Source of the DNA: Paguma larvata
Lineage: Eukaryota; Chordata; Mammalia; Carnivora; Viverridae
DNA length: 64,000 bases
NCBI GenBank assembly: GCA_030068075.1
Contig: CM057828.1
Span: forward strand, 114,503,699-114,567,698
Reading direction: 5' to 3'
Shown: piece after piece, positions 22,487 through 33,004 of the stretch
Numbering within the stretch: the first letter of the stretch is position 1
How the letters are laid out: each line of letters opens with the position of its first letter
Translations under genes and position numbers: made by a program
Notes under the pieces: model-generated
The model's database searches: none
Told to the model about the DNA's origin: nothing
The model's input: the letters and a program-made list of their open reading frames with translations, nothing else

Positions 22487-22591
22487 GGATTTTTTATCCT
22501 TTTAAAAATTATTTTTATGGTTGTGCTAGGGATTAACATATACTTTCATAACTTATTTCGGTCAATCTGTAAATAAAATTCTATGACATTA

Positions 22592-22787
22592 GGGGTGTCT
22601 GTGTGGCTCAGTCAGGTAAGCATGCAATTCTTGATTTCAGTTCAGGTCATGAACTTGCGACTCATGAGTTCGAGCCCTGCATCAGGCTCTGCGCTGACAG
22701 TGGGGAGCCTGCTTGGGATTCTCTCTCTTTCCCTCTCTCTCCACCCCTCTTGCTCTCTCGCTCTCAAAACAAATAAATAAATGTAAA
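22592..22787 (+). mobile_element. CanSINE, plus strand
   Basis: Head 'ggggtgtctgtgtggctcag', 'gagttcgagccctgcatcag', (TC)n and AAATAAATAAA tail. TSD aaaattctatgacat (22575-22589) versus aaaattgtatgatat (22788-22802). Confidence 0.94.
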
Positions 22788-22802
22788 AAAATTGTATGAT
22801 AT

Positions 22803-23960
22803 CACATAAAATGTAAGAAACTTACAACAATGTAATTTTATTTGTTCCCACCTATTCTTTATGCTACATTTATCATATAGTCTATTTTTACATTTTCTAT
22901 AAAACCTGTAATATAATGTTTTTATGATTGTTTTAAATAGTTACTTGTCTTTTACATAATTAAGAGAGATAGATAGAGAGCCCTATAAACCTTTATCCAC
23001 ATACTTAACCATTTCTCATGCTCTTCGCGTTTTTCTGTGGATGCAAATTCCATTCAGTAACTTGTCTCTTCAGTCTGAATTTTACTTTAGCATTTCTGTG
23101 GTGCAAGTCTCCTTGCCTCACTGTCCCACATTCTTTCAACTTTCATTTATTTGGAAATCTCTTTATTTCAATCTTATTTTTGAAGACTCTTTTGGGTGGC
23201 ATGGGATGCTGAGGCGACTAAGTCATTTCATTGCATATTTGCCCCTCCCCCCCGCAGTGGCTGGTGGGAAATCGGCAATCATTTGCATATGTTTTCCTTT
23301 CGTGCTTGGGATTTTCTGAGATTTTTGGTTCTGTAAATTGACTTTCATCACTTTTCAGAAAATTTCAACCACTATTTCTTCAAATATTTTTTTTCTGTTC
23401 CAGCCTCTCTTCTCTTTCTGACGGTCCAATTACGTATATGTTCTGATGGTCTTCCAAAGGTCACTGAGCCTCTGTTCATTTTTTATCTTTTCTCTCTCTG
23501 TTCTTCAGATTGGATCCTTTCTGTTGATTTATCTTCAAACACACTGACTTTTTCTTCCGCCGTGTGCAATCAATCTGCTGTTGAGCCAATGTTATGAATT
23601 TTTTTCACCTCAGACGTTGTGAGTTGTAGTCTTACCATTTCTATTTGATTGTTTTTAGAGTTTCTATTTCTTTGCCGAGATTCTCCATCTGTTCATTAAT
23701 GTCCGTTAAGTTCTTGGCTGTATTATAATAGCTGCCTTAACGTCCTTGACTACTATTCCAAAATTTTTGTCATCTCACAGTGAGCTTCTATTATTATTAT
23801 TTTTTTATTATGGGTCATAGTTTTCTGCTTTCGTGGATGGCTATTATTGCTACAAATTGTATGATGGGAATTTTAGTTTATGGATTGTAGTAAGTTTACA
23901 TGAGGTCCTCTTCCTTTAAAGTTGTTTTGTGTTGCAGGGTAAGTCCTCCGACTTTGTTCT
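22803..23960 (-). mobile_element. L1M 5'-side region, antisense
   Basis: 'gaaatctctttatttcaatc', 'aaccactatttcttcaaatat', 'tctgttgatttatcttcaaac', 'ccatctgttcattaatgtcc' match the antisense 5' part of old L1M elements. No frame is intact. Confidence 0.7.
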
Positions 23961-23969
23961 TTTTTAAAA

Positions 23970-25215
23970 AAAAAAGTTTCCTTGTGATATTCTGGCTCAT
24001 TTGCATTTCTACATAAATTTCAGAATCATCTTGTCAATTTCCTGGAAAAAATCCTGCCGGGATTATGAGTGAGACTTTATTAAATCTATTTGTCAGTTTG
24101 AGAGAACTGACTTCTCTTCGATATTGAGTATGTTAGGGAGTATATTCATGAACTTACTTTATTCCTACATTTAGTTGTATTTCTTTAATAGTGCATAATA
24201 ATGTTTAGTAGCACTTTGCCTATATGATTTGTAAGTATTTTACTGCATTTATTCCTTTGTATTTGCTTTTTTCAGATGTTATAGTGTCACGTAATTATTT
24301 TTTATTAAGTCCTAAAATATAAAAATGTAATTGATTTTGTATGTTGACTTTTAAGCAGTGACCTAAGTTTACTTTTTAATGCAAACGGACTGTGTACAGT
24401 TTTTGACAGTTTTGCATATTAATAATACAACTAAAAATAATGGCACTTTTATTTCTATACCTTCAATTCTTATATCTTTTGTTTCTTTTTCTTGCCATAT
24501 GGTACTAAGGTATCTAGTACAATCTTGACTAGAACTGGTAATAATGGGTATCCTTATCTCATTTCTGGTCTCAGGGGAAAGTTTTCAATACTCTGCCATT
24601 CTGTATAATGATATCTACAGATATTATATATATACACCCTAATTAGTTTTATTTTTTTTTACTTCTATTAGTGGTTAAATAAGAATTTTATCATAAATGT
24701 TAAATTTTTATTATCTACTTTTTTCACATCTACTGAGATGATCATGTAATATTTGTTCTTTATTCTCCTTAAAGCATAACGGATTATTTATTTATTTATT
24801 TATTTTTGGTAATAGATTTTTGAGTGATAAAGCAACCTTGCATTCCGGGAATGAATTCAACTTGTCTTCTTTCTTTTTTTTTTTGAAAAAAAGATAAGGC
24901 TAGGTTAGGTTTTCTAATGTTTTCTTCAAAAATTTTTGCATCTGTGAAGTACATTTTTTTGTTTTGATTTACATTTCTTATAATGTTTTTGCTAGGTTTG
25001 TTATGCAAGTCTCATGAAATGGCTTAGACTTGTTTTCCCTTTAGTCACTGGTGAATCTATGTAAGATTGGTGAATGGTAACTACTTAGAAGGATTTGCAA
25101 GTCAAGTCATCTGCATCAACAGTTTTGTTTGTTTTGGGGGCTAATGATTTTTTATTATGGATTTTATTTCTCTAATACATATAAGAATATAGTTTTTGTG
25201 TTTCTTGTGTCATTT
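23970..25215 (-). mobile_element. L1M ORF2 reverse-transcriptase region, antisense
   Basis: A separate copy covering the ORF2 middle: 'gaatcatcttgtcaatttcc', 'ttgtttctttttcttgcc', 'ggtaataatgggtatccttat', 'agcaaccttgcattccggg'. It repeats element coordinates out of order with the pieces before it, so at least two antisense L1M copies lie in this array. Confidence 0.78.
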
Positions 25216-25640
25216 CAGTTCATTTTTTTTTTTTTTTAGGATTTGCTTACTATGGAAAATTTTGAATGTCACATATGTAAATGGTCATCAGGTTTGATGA
25301 ATCCTGTGTACTTCTCCCCCCCACCCCCTCAACAACCAGCAGAACAGAACCAGTGTTTCCCTTTCATGACCCTACCACCAACTCTGCCCTCTTAATACAT
25401 TGGAGCCAAGCATTGGATCATCCTATACAGTGGCACCGTGGTATGCTTCTCAATGTGAGATGTATATTTTTTAGTTAACTGCATTATCATCACCACACTT
25501 ACAAGATGGTGACGGTTCCTTAGTTATCCAATGTTTGGTGCTCAGATTTCCAATTGTCTCATAAATATCCTAATTTTTACATTTTGATTGCCAATCCTTT
25601 GCTGTATCTTTTCAGGCTCCCCTGTCATGAGCCTCTTTAT
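25216..25640 (-). mobile_element. L1ME-like 3'UTR insertion, antisense
   Basis: Begins with a T15 run (25223-25237), the antisense poly(A) tail. It continues 'actatggaaaattttgaatg', 'caattgtctcataaatatcc', typical of the same 3'UTR family as 9478-10890. It seems inserted into the L1 sequence around it. Confidence 0.7.
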
Positions 25641-26498
25641 ATATTTAGGGTGTAGATTCATGTTTCTTCCCATGTTTCCATATTTTCATGTTACTTTTTG
25701 CTTTAAAAATGTCACACTTGCCAAGAATTGTTCAATTTTTTTTTTGTCTTCTCAAAAATTCAAACTTTTGTCTTATTACTTTTCTATTGTACTTTGTTAG
25801 CATTAAGTTTTCTCTCTTCTTTACGATTTTCTGCCTTCCATATTATTTGGTCTTAATTTGCTTGTTCTTTTTCTGACTGAAGACCAGAGCCCCCAAATTA
25901 ATTTATCTTCAGCCTTTCTTCTTTTTAACATTTGCATTTTAGGCCCTTTAAGCAGAGTATTATCTGTACCACACATTTTGGAATGCTGTATTTTTATTAT
26001 TCTTCATTCCAATTATTTTCTAAATTATAGCATTATTTCTTCTTTGATCCAAGCTTATTTAGAAATGTATTGTCTAATTTTAAACATTGGGGTTTTCTAA
26101 TTATCTTTTTGTAATAAATTTCTAACTTAATTCCACTGTGGTCAGAGAACACAGTCTATGATTTTTAATTCATGAAAATATACTGAGACTTGCCTTATGG
26201 CCCAGCAAATGGCCAATTTAATTAACTATTCTGGGTGCTGTTGAAAAGAATGCAATTTTCTTGTGCAATATTTTATAAATGTCAAATCACTCTTGTTTAA
26301 TCATTTTGTTCTAATATTTTATAGCTTTACTTTTTTTTTCTTTTGGTCTTCTTGTATCAGTACTAAAAGGAGAGTGATAAAAATCCTTAAAAATGATTGT
26401 ATATTTGAGTAATTTATCTTCACTTTTTATATCATTTAAATATTTTGAAAATATGATATTGGATGCATATTGATTTATACTTGTGTTTTCCTGAAGTA
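25641..26498 (-). mobile_element. L1M internal region, antisense
   Basis: 'tatttagaaatgtattgtc', 'taattccactgtggtcagag', 'cttatggcccagcaaatgg', and 'gaaaagaatgcaattttc' are L1M landmarks in antisense order. Confidence 0.78.
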
Positions 26499-26511
26499 CT
26501 GACTCTTCTAT

Positions 26512-26561
26512 TTATTTATTTTGATAGAGAGTGTGAGAGAGCGCATGAGCAGGGGCGGGGC

Positions 26562-26592
<31 letters not shown>

Positions 26593-26727
26593 AAGAGAGA
26601 ATTCCAAGCAGGCTCTGTACTGTCAGGAAGAGCCCTATGTGGGGCTCAAACTCACGAACTGCGAGATCATTACCTGAGCTGAAATCAAGAGTCAGATGTT
26701 TAACCAACTGAGCCACCCAGGCACCCC
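26512..26727 (-). mobile_element. CanSINE with expanded (GA)n
   Basis: A GA/AAAG-rich stretch at 26560-26601 is longer than usual. The body is short ('ctgtactgtcaggaagagccc'). Exact 13-base TSD ctgactcttctat at 26499-26511 and 26728-26740. Confidence 0.95.
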
Positions 26728-26770
26728 CTGACTCTTCTATCTTTATGAAATATTTCTTTTCCTCTTTTTT

Positions 26771-26978
26771 AAAAAGTGTTTTTTATTTAATTTTGACAAA
26801 GAGAGAGACAGAATGTGAGCAGGGGAGGGGCAGAGAGAGACAGAAACACAGCATCCGAAGCAGGCTCCAGGCTGTAAGCCGTCAGCATAGAACCTGACGC
26901 AGGCTCAAACTCATAAACTGTGAAATCATGACATGAGCCAAAGTCAGCTGCTTAACTGACTGAGCCACCCAGGAGCCC
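26771..26978 (-). mobile_element. CanSINE (felid type)
   Basis: The body is 'ccgaagcaggctccaggctg' and the head 'gactgagccacccaggagccc'. Only about 45 bases separate it from the previous SINE; both sit in the same L1 fragment. The T-rich flanks suggest a TSD, but its limits are unclear. Confidence 0.93.
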
Positions 26979-27140
26979 TTTTATTTTCCTTTTAATAATG
27001 CTTCTTGCCTTGGAGTCCATATTTTGTGATTTTGTTTTCCTTTGGTGTTTTCGTAGAATATTATTTTCCATGCTTGTACTTTCAAGCTTTCTATTCACTT
27101 TTAAAGAAACTCTTATAAGCAGCATATGCTTTTTGCTTTT
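26979..27140 (-). mobile_element. L1M internal region, antisense
   Basis: Continues the piece from 26498 ('gaccttgccttggagtccat'-type region). Bases 27059-27140 are the donor-like copy of the patch found again at 27755-27836. Confidence 0.65.
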
Positions 27141-27551
27141 AAATTGACTTATCAGTTTTATCTGGGTATAATTTATGTACAATAAGCTGCCTCCATTTCA
27201 AATGTACAGTTCGTGGGTTTTGGCATGTATACACCCATGAAAATATGACCACAATTCAAGGCGCAGATTTCCATTCTCATCTCGACCCTCCCCCAACCAA
27301 CATACACTTTCTTCTGCCCCATTATAGGCTATCTCTTTGCAACTCTTGGTCAAGCAACTACAGATCTACTTTCTGTCACTCCAGGTTAGCTTGCATTTAA
27401 TAGAATTTTGTATAAAGGAAATCATATAGCACGTACTCTTCTGTGATGAGCTATTCCACTCAGAATAATGATTTGAAATTCATCCCTGTTGTGTGTCAGT
27501 CGGTAGTTTCTTCTTTTATTGCTGATAGCATTCTGTTATGAGGATGCACCA
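27141..27551 (-). mobile_element. L1M 3'UTR, antisense
   Basis: 'tatctgggtataatttatgt', 'catgtatacacccatgaaa', 'ctttctgtcactccaggtta' and 'ttcatccctgttgtgtg' are antisense L1M 3'UTR landmarks. It continues on the far side of a SINE at 27709. Confidence 0.8.
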
Positions 27552-27560
27552 CAAATTGTT

Positions 27561-27708
27561 TTTTTTGTTGTTGTTGTTGTTTTGTTGTTTTGTTTTAAGA
27601 TTTTATGTTTAAGTCATCTCTACACCCAACGTGGGGCTCGAATTTACAACCCTGAAATCAAGAGGGGCATGCTTTGCTGACTGAGGCAGCCAGCCCCCCC
27701 CCCCCCCC
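27561..27708 (-). mobile_element. Short CanSINE with C16 head
   Basis: Short subtype: 'agattttatgtttaagtcat', 'cacccaacgtggggctcgaa', then a head that runs into 16 C (27694-27709). The tail side is a GTT repeat. TSD caaattgtt at 27552-27560 and 27709-27717. Confidence 0.9.
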
Positions 27709-27754
27709 CAAATTGTTAACTTATATCGATGTCTAGGTTGTTTGAAGCTGGGAC
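27709..27754 (-). mobile_element. L1M 3' region, antisense, before patch
   Basis: 'gatgtctaggttgtttgaag' and 'ctgggactattat' match the L1M '..gatggacatttgggttgtttcca..ggctattatg' segment. Confidence 0.65.
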
Positions 27755-27836
27755 TATTATTTTCCATGCTTGTACTTTCAAGCTTTCTATTCACTTTTAA
27801 AGGAACTCTTGTAAGCAGCATATGTTTTTTGCTTTT
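27755..27836. repeat. 82-bp copied patch
   Basis: Identical to 27059-27140 at 79 of 82 positions, in the same orientation, 696 bases downstream. It replaces about 45 bases of the L1M sequence on either side of it. See findings. Confidence 0.9.
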
Positions 27837-27920
27837 GTAAACTATGTTTTAATTGACTTGGAGTTCATCCTTAGATGTGGAATGGCTGGGTCCTGCCATG
27901 GGAGTATGTGTAACTGTAAC
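27837..27920 (-). mobile_element. L1M 3' region, antisense, after patch
   Basis: 'actatgttttaattgacttgg' and 'ttagatgtggaatggctggg' resume the L1M sequence ('..atgttttcatttctcttggg..aggagtggaattgctggg'). Confidence 0.6.
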
Positions 27921-27924
27921 ATTA

Positions 27925-28240
27925 CAGTGTTGTTGACAGCCACAAAGGCTGCAAACAGACTCAAGCTTCAAAATGTCCAACAAATGACTATCAATTGTGA
28001 AAATTATGATGTCTTTACAGCATGGAACACTGTGTAACCTTTAAGTATAAAGCAGTGTGACATCTATTTATGTGGAAAGTCTTTCACATTGTATTTGGTC
28101 GGGAAAGCTAAGTTTTAGAGCTATTTAATAATAACAAGTAATAAATGAATATATAAATATATTTTATTTATTTATTTGTGTTTATGTTAATATATTTATC
28201 TACCTACCTACCTGAAGGTTGTTAATAGTTTTCCATTAGT
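27925..28240 (+). mobile_element. L1M 3' end, sense
   Basis: 'cacaaaggctgcaaacagac', 'aaaatgtccaacaaatgac', 'cagcatggaacactgtgtaa' and 'aaagcagtgtgacatctatt' match an old L1M ORF2 end in sense, so orientation flips here relative to the array. It ends in AT-rich and CTAC-repeat sequence. Confidence 0.6.
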
Positions 28241-29847
28241 TGGTTGTTTTTCATTCCTTCTCCCTTTTTATGCTTATCTTTTGCATTAATTCATTTGGTT
28301 TTATTACAGGATCAGCCCTTTTTACAGAACATTCCACAGTGGTATGCCTGGTTCCAGGTGCTCCAATCCGTGGTCAGCTCTCCACTTCCTGCCTTTGCTT
28401 TCCTCTGGGCTCCTTCATTCCGCCACATGGTAACAGCTGGTCAGCGGCAGCCCCAGGCTGACAAGCCACCAGCGGAGAGAGGTCAACTTTGTCCCTGTAA
28501 GTCAAACAAAAGTTCACTCCTGGAAGTGAACGAATTTACCTAGTTTGGATCCCGTGCTCCTGGTAGGGTATGAGGACTAGAGAGGCCTGAAGGCAGAGGG
28601 GTTGAACAGTAAACCTCCACAACATGTGGACGATGGCTGAGAGGGGAATGGCCTCCAACATAAAAGCACACTGAGGTGGTGAGGGACGTGGCTGTATGGA
28701 GGACAGGCAAAAACACACAAACATTCATTACATCTGTATTTTATGAAATTGTTTACAAGATGCCCATGTTTCTTGTGTATACATAAAGGAAACGAGGCCT
28801 AATGATACTAAAATGCTCAATCCCCTTCTATTCTGATAGCTTTTCCAAAGCGCAGTTTGTGTCTCATCCATCTTTATGCGTTGTAACTGGTCACTGTATT
28901 TGGGGAGTCAACGGATTTCGTTTTTAAAAATCCTTACTAAAATTGGCCACAAGATGTCCCCACAGCTCTAGAAGATGCTTTCTCTATGTCCCTAGACAGG
29001 CTTTTCTCATTTCCGTTGATTTACTTTGAGGACATTAACCAGGTAATGTCTAATGAGATTTTTGTTCTCAATCGGCTTTTAAAATGTTATGCCCCTGAGA
29101 ATCAGGCATTGAATGTTCAGAAGAGCAGACCTCTTCCAACCAGAGTGAAAGGAATCACCAAATGCCAATTGTGTATTTGTCTTTGAAAGGTCCATATTAA
29201 ACTACGGTTTTCTTAAACTGTGGGAATCCTTTGTGGCCACCTTGAATTCTTAAGTCATCGGAAAATGTTACAACTATGACATGGCATTTACCTGTGATGT
29301 TATTTGCTGTAAAAGCTAATTAAAAGTGAAGAAGAAATAAAGAAAGTATGTGCTAGCAGTGTTTACCGCGAGATAGAAGAGGGATGCAAATATATTTTAT
29401 TTGTAAATATGTGCTCTGGAGAATGCTGAGTGGTTCTACTCTAGAATTAGGGAGGCTTTCTTAGTCTTTTCAAACACATCTCAACTGTGGTTGCTCTGAG
29501 GCATCGAGGAGACCAGTTTTCCCCCTTACAGGTGCCTCCCGGACCCCTGAATCATGACAGGTGGTCTGAAACAGATACTTTGTTGCCTGAAAGATTCCTA
29601 AGTGGAAGGTGTTCTGAAAATAACTTCTAAACTTAACACATGCTTGAGTAGGAGGAGAAAAACAGATATGGTAAAAGGATCAGGAAACTTCTAGAGGCAA
29701 ACAGATTTTATGCACGCATCAAGCGGGATCCATCTTATAATCGGGATTCTTATTCTAGTTGGCTTAGAAGGTTTTTTCAAATTTCTTTTGATTTAATTAT
29801 TCATTAAATTCTGTCATTACAGAAAATTCAGGTATATGTTGACTAAG
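28241..29847. other. Single-copy DNA with an exon-like block
   Basis: 1.6 kb without recognised repeats. Bases 28310-28496 have a pyrimidine-rich acceptor (..ttttattacag) and a donor (gtaagt) around an open block; see findings. The rest shows no feature. Confidence 0.5.
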
Positions 29848-29861
29848 ACTTGAGTCTTTCT

Positions 29862-30084
29862 CTTTTAAAAAAAATTTTTTTAACGTTTATTTATTTTTGA
29901 GAGACATAGAGACAGAGTATAAGCAGGGGAAGGGCAGAGAGAGAGGGAGATACAGAATCTGAAGCAAGCTCCAGGCTCTGAGCTGTCAGCACAAAGCCCG
30001 ACGCAGGGCTCGAACTCACAGACCGTGAGATCATGACCTGAGCTGAAGTTGGCCCGTTAACCAACTGAGCCATCCAGGCGCCCC
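29862..30084 (-). mobile_element. CanSINE (felid type)
   Basis: Complete copy; body 'ctgaagcaagctccaggctc', head 'actgagccatccaggcgcccc'. Exact 14-base TSD acttgagtctttct at 29848-29861 and 30085-30098. Confidence 0.96.
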
Positions 30085-30161
30085 ACTTGAGTCTTTCTAT
30101 GAAATGAAAGAGGTGGGAAAAGGAAACATTGTCACAATTTTTTAAATCCACTGAGGGATAG

Positions 30162-30589
30162 GGTTATGGATTGAATGTGTTCTTCCAAAATTCATATGGT
30201 CAAATCCTGACCCCCAGTATCCCAGAAGATGACATATTTGGAAACGGAGTGGTTGCATGTGTACTTAATTAAGTTGAAGTCATAGTAGGGAAGGGCGGGC
30301 CCCTGTTTTCAATGTGACCAGTGTTCTTATAAAAAGAGGTAATTTGGACACAGACATGCACACAGGGAGAATACCATGTGAAGACTGGACCCAGAACCCC
30401 GGGAGCAACAGAAGCTGGGAGACAAGCCTGGAGCGGGTTCTTTTCTAGGGTCCTAAGAAGGAAGTGATCCTCCTGGCATCTTGATGTCAGACTTCTGGCC
30501 TCCAGAACCGAGAGACAATAAATTTCTGTTGTTTAAGCCATCAATTGGCAGCACTTTGTTATGTCAGCCCTGGCCGACTGGTGCAGGCA
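30162..30589 (+). mobile_element. MaLR MLT1-like solo LTR
   Basis: About 430 bp, opening 'gttatggattgaatgtgttc' and closing 'atgtcagccctggcc'. Inner landmarks are 'caaaattcatatggtcaaat', 'gttcttataaaaagagg', 'catgtgaagactggac' and 'aataaatttctgttgtttaa' with the polyadenylation signal. No retroviral coding sequence. Confidence 0.88.
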
Positions 30590-31315
30590 GTAAGCGCCAT
30601 AAGGATGTGATTAATGTTAATAAAAAATATAAACAGTGTAGCCATTGATTATTTTTCGAATTTTTATTGATATTCATCCTCATTTTGTAGTTAAGCCGTC
30701 AAGTGGTCATGTATTAATTTAATCTTTCCCTGGGAAACCAGCATGAAATAATTTTCTCCAGAGCCATAAGTAGATTTGAGTCCAACCCCACTGAATAATA
30801 GAATTCTGGAACCATCCAGGAGATCTTATTTTATTATAGATCAGAGAATTAAGGTAGAGAGGTTTAGGAGCAAAGCTAACATTAAGGCAGAGTGTTCTCT
30901 CCCCATGGAGGTAAAGCGGGAAACTTTCGTATCTCTGATATTTTGATTGATTGCCTCATCATACAAGGTTAAAGATAGAGTTTTCCAATCACGGGGGAAA
31001 GAGACATATTCTGGGTACTCTTGAAATGTGGGTGTGCTATAAACTGCCCTGACAAGCAGAATATAGATGAAGGAAGACCAAAAATCTTGAAACTAAACTT
31101 TTATTAGTGAATCATCCAGAAGCAGGTGGGAGTTCCGTACTATCTGTTCTCCCTGTACTGGTGTCTTACCCTCTAAATAAGGGCAAATTAAACTCTCTTG
31201 TGGCCAAGTTACAGCTCATCCTGTGACCGTTCCACAAATGATACGCATTTCTTCTCACCCCACTTCTGTTGCCACCTCCTAGGTACTACATTTGCCACTA
31301 GGTACTACATTCCTC
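30590..31315. other. Unassigned non-coding DNA
   Basis: 0.7 kb without recognised repeats. A small tandem duplication of 'ctaggtactacatt' (about 31280-31312) lies at its right end, just before the next LTR. Confidence 0.5.
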
Positions 31316-31673
31316 TAACGGGCTGAATTGCGTTCCTCTCAAATTCAAACATTGAAGTCCTAAACCCCCAGGAGGCGGTCTTGGAGCTGGGATCTTGAAT
31401 AAGTTAAGTGGGTTGAAACGAGGTCCCTCGGTTGGGTCCTGATGCAATAGGACTGGTGTCAGAACAAGAAGAGATAAGAACACAGATAGACACAGGAGGA
31501 CACGGGAGAAGCTGCCATCGACAAGCCGTGGAGAGAGGCCTCAGAGGGAACTAACTCTGTCAACACCTTGATCTCAAATTTCTAGCCTCCAGAACTGCTA
31601 GAAAATAAATGTCTGTTGTTCAAGTCACTTGGTCTACGGTACTTTGCTCTGGCAGCTCTACCAGATGGATGCA
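31316..31673 (+). mobile_element. MaLR MLT1-like solo LTR
   Basis: About 358 bp. 'aaacattgaagtcctaaacc', 'gataggactggtgtc'-type segment, 'caagccgtggagagaggcct' and 'aataaatgtctgttgttcaa' follow the MLT1 order. Second of two same-strand MaLR LTRs within 1.5 kb, but the two differ too much to be the two ends of one provirus that I could confirm. Confidence 0.85.
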
Positions 31674-31845
31674 ACTTCTTGAGGACCAGCTCAACTTCTC
31701 ACTGCCAGTACTCAGGACACGGCATATTTTAAACTATTTTCATTCTTACCCTTATAGACTTTATTCTCAGTTCCAAGCATTGGGCCTACTAAATGCACTG
31801 TTGTCAGTAGAATTAAACCAAGAGAAAAATATGAGATTATATTTA

Positions 31846-32054
31846 TTTTATGATCTTTTTAATTAAAAGTTTTTTGAGAGACAGGAGAGAAACAGAGAGA
31901 GCAGGGGAAGGGGAGACAGAGTGAGAGACTGAGCATCTGGGCAGGCTCCTCACTGTCAGCACAGAGCCTGATGCGGGGCTCAAACTCATAACCCATGAGA
32001 TCATGGCTTGAGCTGAAGTTGAATGCTTAACCAACTGAGCCACCCAGGTGCCCC
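31846..32054 (-). mobile_element. CanSINE with an exact 18-base TSD
   Basis: Short body 'gggcaggctcctcactgtc' lacking the usual middle, and the head 'actgagccacccaggtgcccc'. TSD aatatgagattatattta is exact at 31828-31845 and 32055-32072. Confidence 0.96.
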
Positions 32055-32072
32055 AATATGAGATTATATTTA

Positions 32073-32549
32073 AGTATACACATAAGTACTTCGATATAGC
32101 TGAGTCTATTATTGACCCTGTCTCCAGCTAACGTATTTTATGGCAGAAGTAATTGTTGCAAATTCAATGTTTTTTTGTCTTTTCTAGAGTCTGGAGTAAG
32201 GGGCGTGGAGTCCTAAGTTCTGAGCATTATCGATTGATCTCTTTCTAACATGTAATTAATTATAGCTCCTCTTAATCACAGGGAGTTTATAAACCATCCC
32301 ATCACCTTCTAGTTATAGATGATGGATGTTAATGGAAGCATGCTGTTTATCCTCTCAGGTTGTATATTTTTGTGGTCACAGGAGTTTTCTGGAGCCCCAG
32401 CCTTAATGCAGAGAGATTAGTTGCTGTGGCAGAATCAGGGGTGTACGATTTTATCCCATAAAGCCTTTCAGAGTCCCTAAGCATGGAGGTGTCTGCAAGG
32501 GACCAGACTTGCCATCATGACTTCTGAAAATTTGTTGATGGCCTCAGGT
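32073..32549. other. Unassigned non-coding DNA
   Basis: No recognised feature. Confidence 0.5.
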
Positions 32550-32595
32550 TGTTGTGGGAGGAAGAATAACAGCCCTCCAAAGTTACCCACATGCT
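32550..32595 (+). mobile_element. MaLR-like LTR, left part
   Basis: 'tgtgggaggaagaataacag' and 'ccctccaaagttacccaca' match the start of an MLT1-like LTR (..aataatagcccccaaagatgtccacatc..). It is interrupted by two SINEs. Confidence 0.7.
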
Positions 32596-32788
32596 GGGGC
32601 ACCTGGGTGGCTCAGTTGGTTAAGTGTCAGTTTGTGAGTTCGAGCCCCACAGTGGGCTCTGGGCTGTCATTGCAGGGTCCACTTTGGATCCTCTCTCCCC
32701 CTCTGTCTCTGATCCTCCCCCCTCTTTCTCTTTCTCTCTCTCTCACTCAAAAAAAAAAAAAATAAATGCTAAAAAAATCAAACAAAGA
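32596..32788 (+). mobile_element. CanSINE inserted in LTR (first of pair)
   Basis: Head GGGGCACCTGGGTGGCTCAG; 'gagttcgagccccacagtgg'; TC tract; A-rich tail at 32749-32788. The LTR site caaagttacccacatgct (32578-32595) recurs as caaagatatccacatcct after the second SINE (33005-33022), 15 of 18 identical. Confidence 0.95.
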
Positions 32789-33004
32789 GGGGCACCAAGG
32801 GGTGGCTCAGTCGGTTGATCGTTCCACTCTTTTGACTTTGGCTGAGGCTCAGGTCATGATCTCGTGGTTCATGGGTTCACCTCACATGGGGCTCCGTGCT
32901 GATAGTGTGGAGCCTGCTTGGGATTCTCTCTCTCCCTTCTCTGCCTCTCCTTGTCTCTCTCTCTCGAAATAAAGAAATAAACTTCAAAACAACAACAACG
33001 ACAA
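32789..33004 (+). mobile_element. CanSINE inserted in tail of previous SINE
   Basis: A second complete CanSINE (head 'ggggcaccaaggggtggctc' with a small insertion) begins in the A-rich tail of the first and ends with a CAA repeat tail. Confidence 0.95.

Noticed and set aside
30162..31673. Two same-strand MaLR LTRs as the ends of one provirus
   Set aside because: The two LTRs differ in length and sequence, and the 0.7 kb between them shows no retroviral internal sequence that I can recognise; two solo LTRs are simpler.
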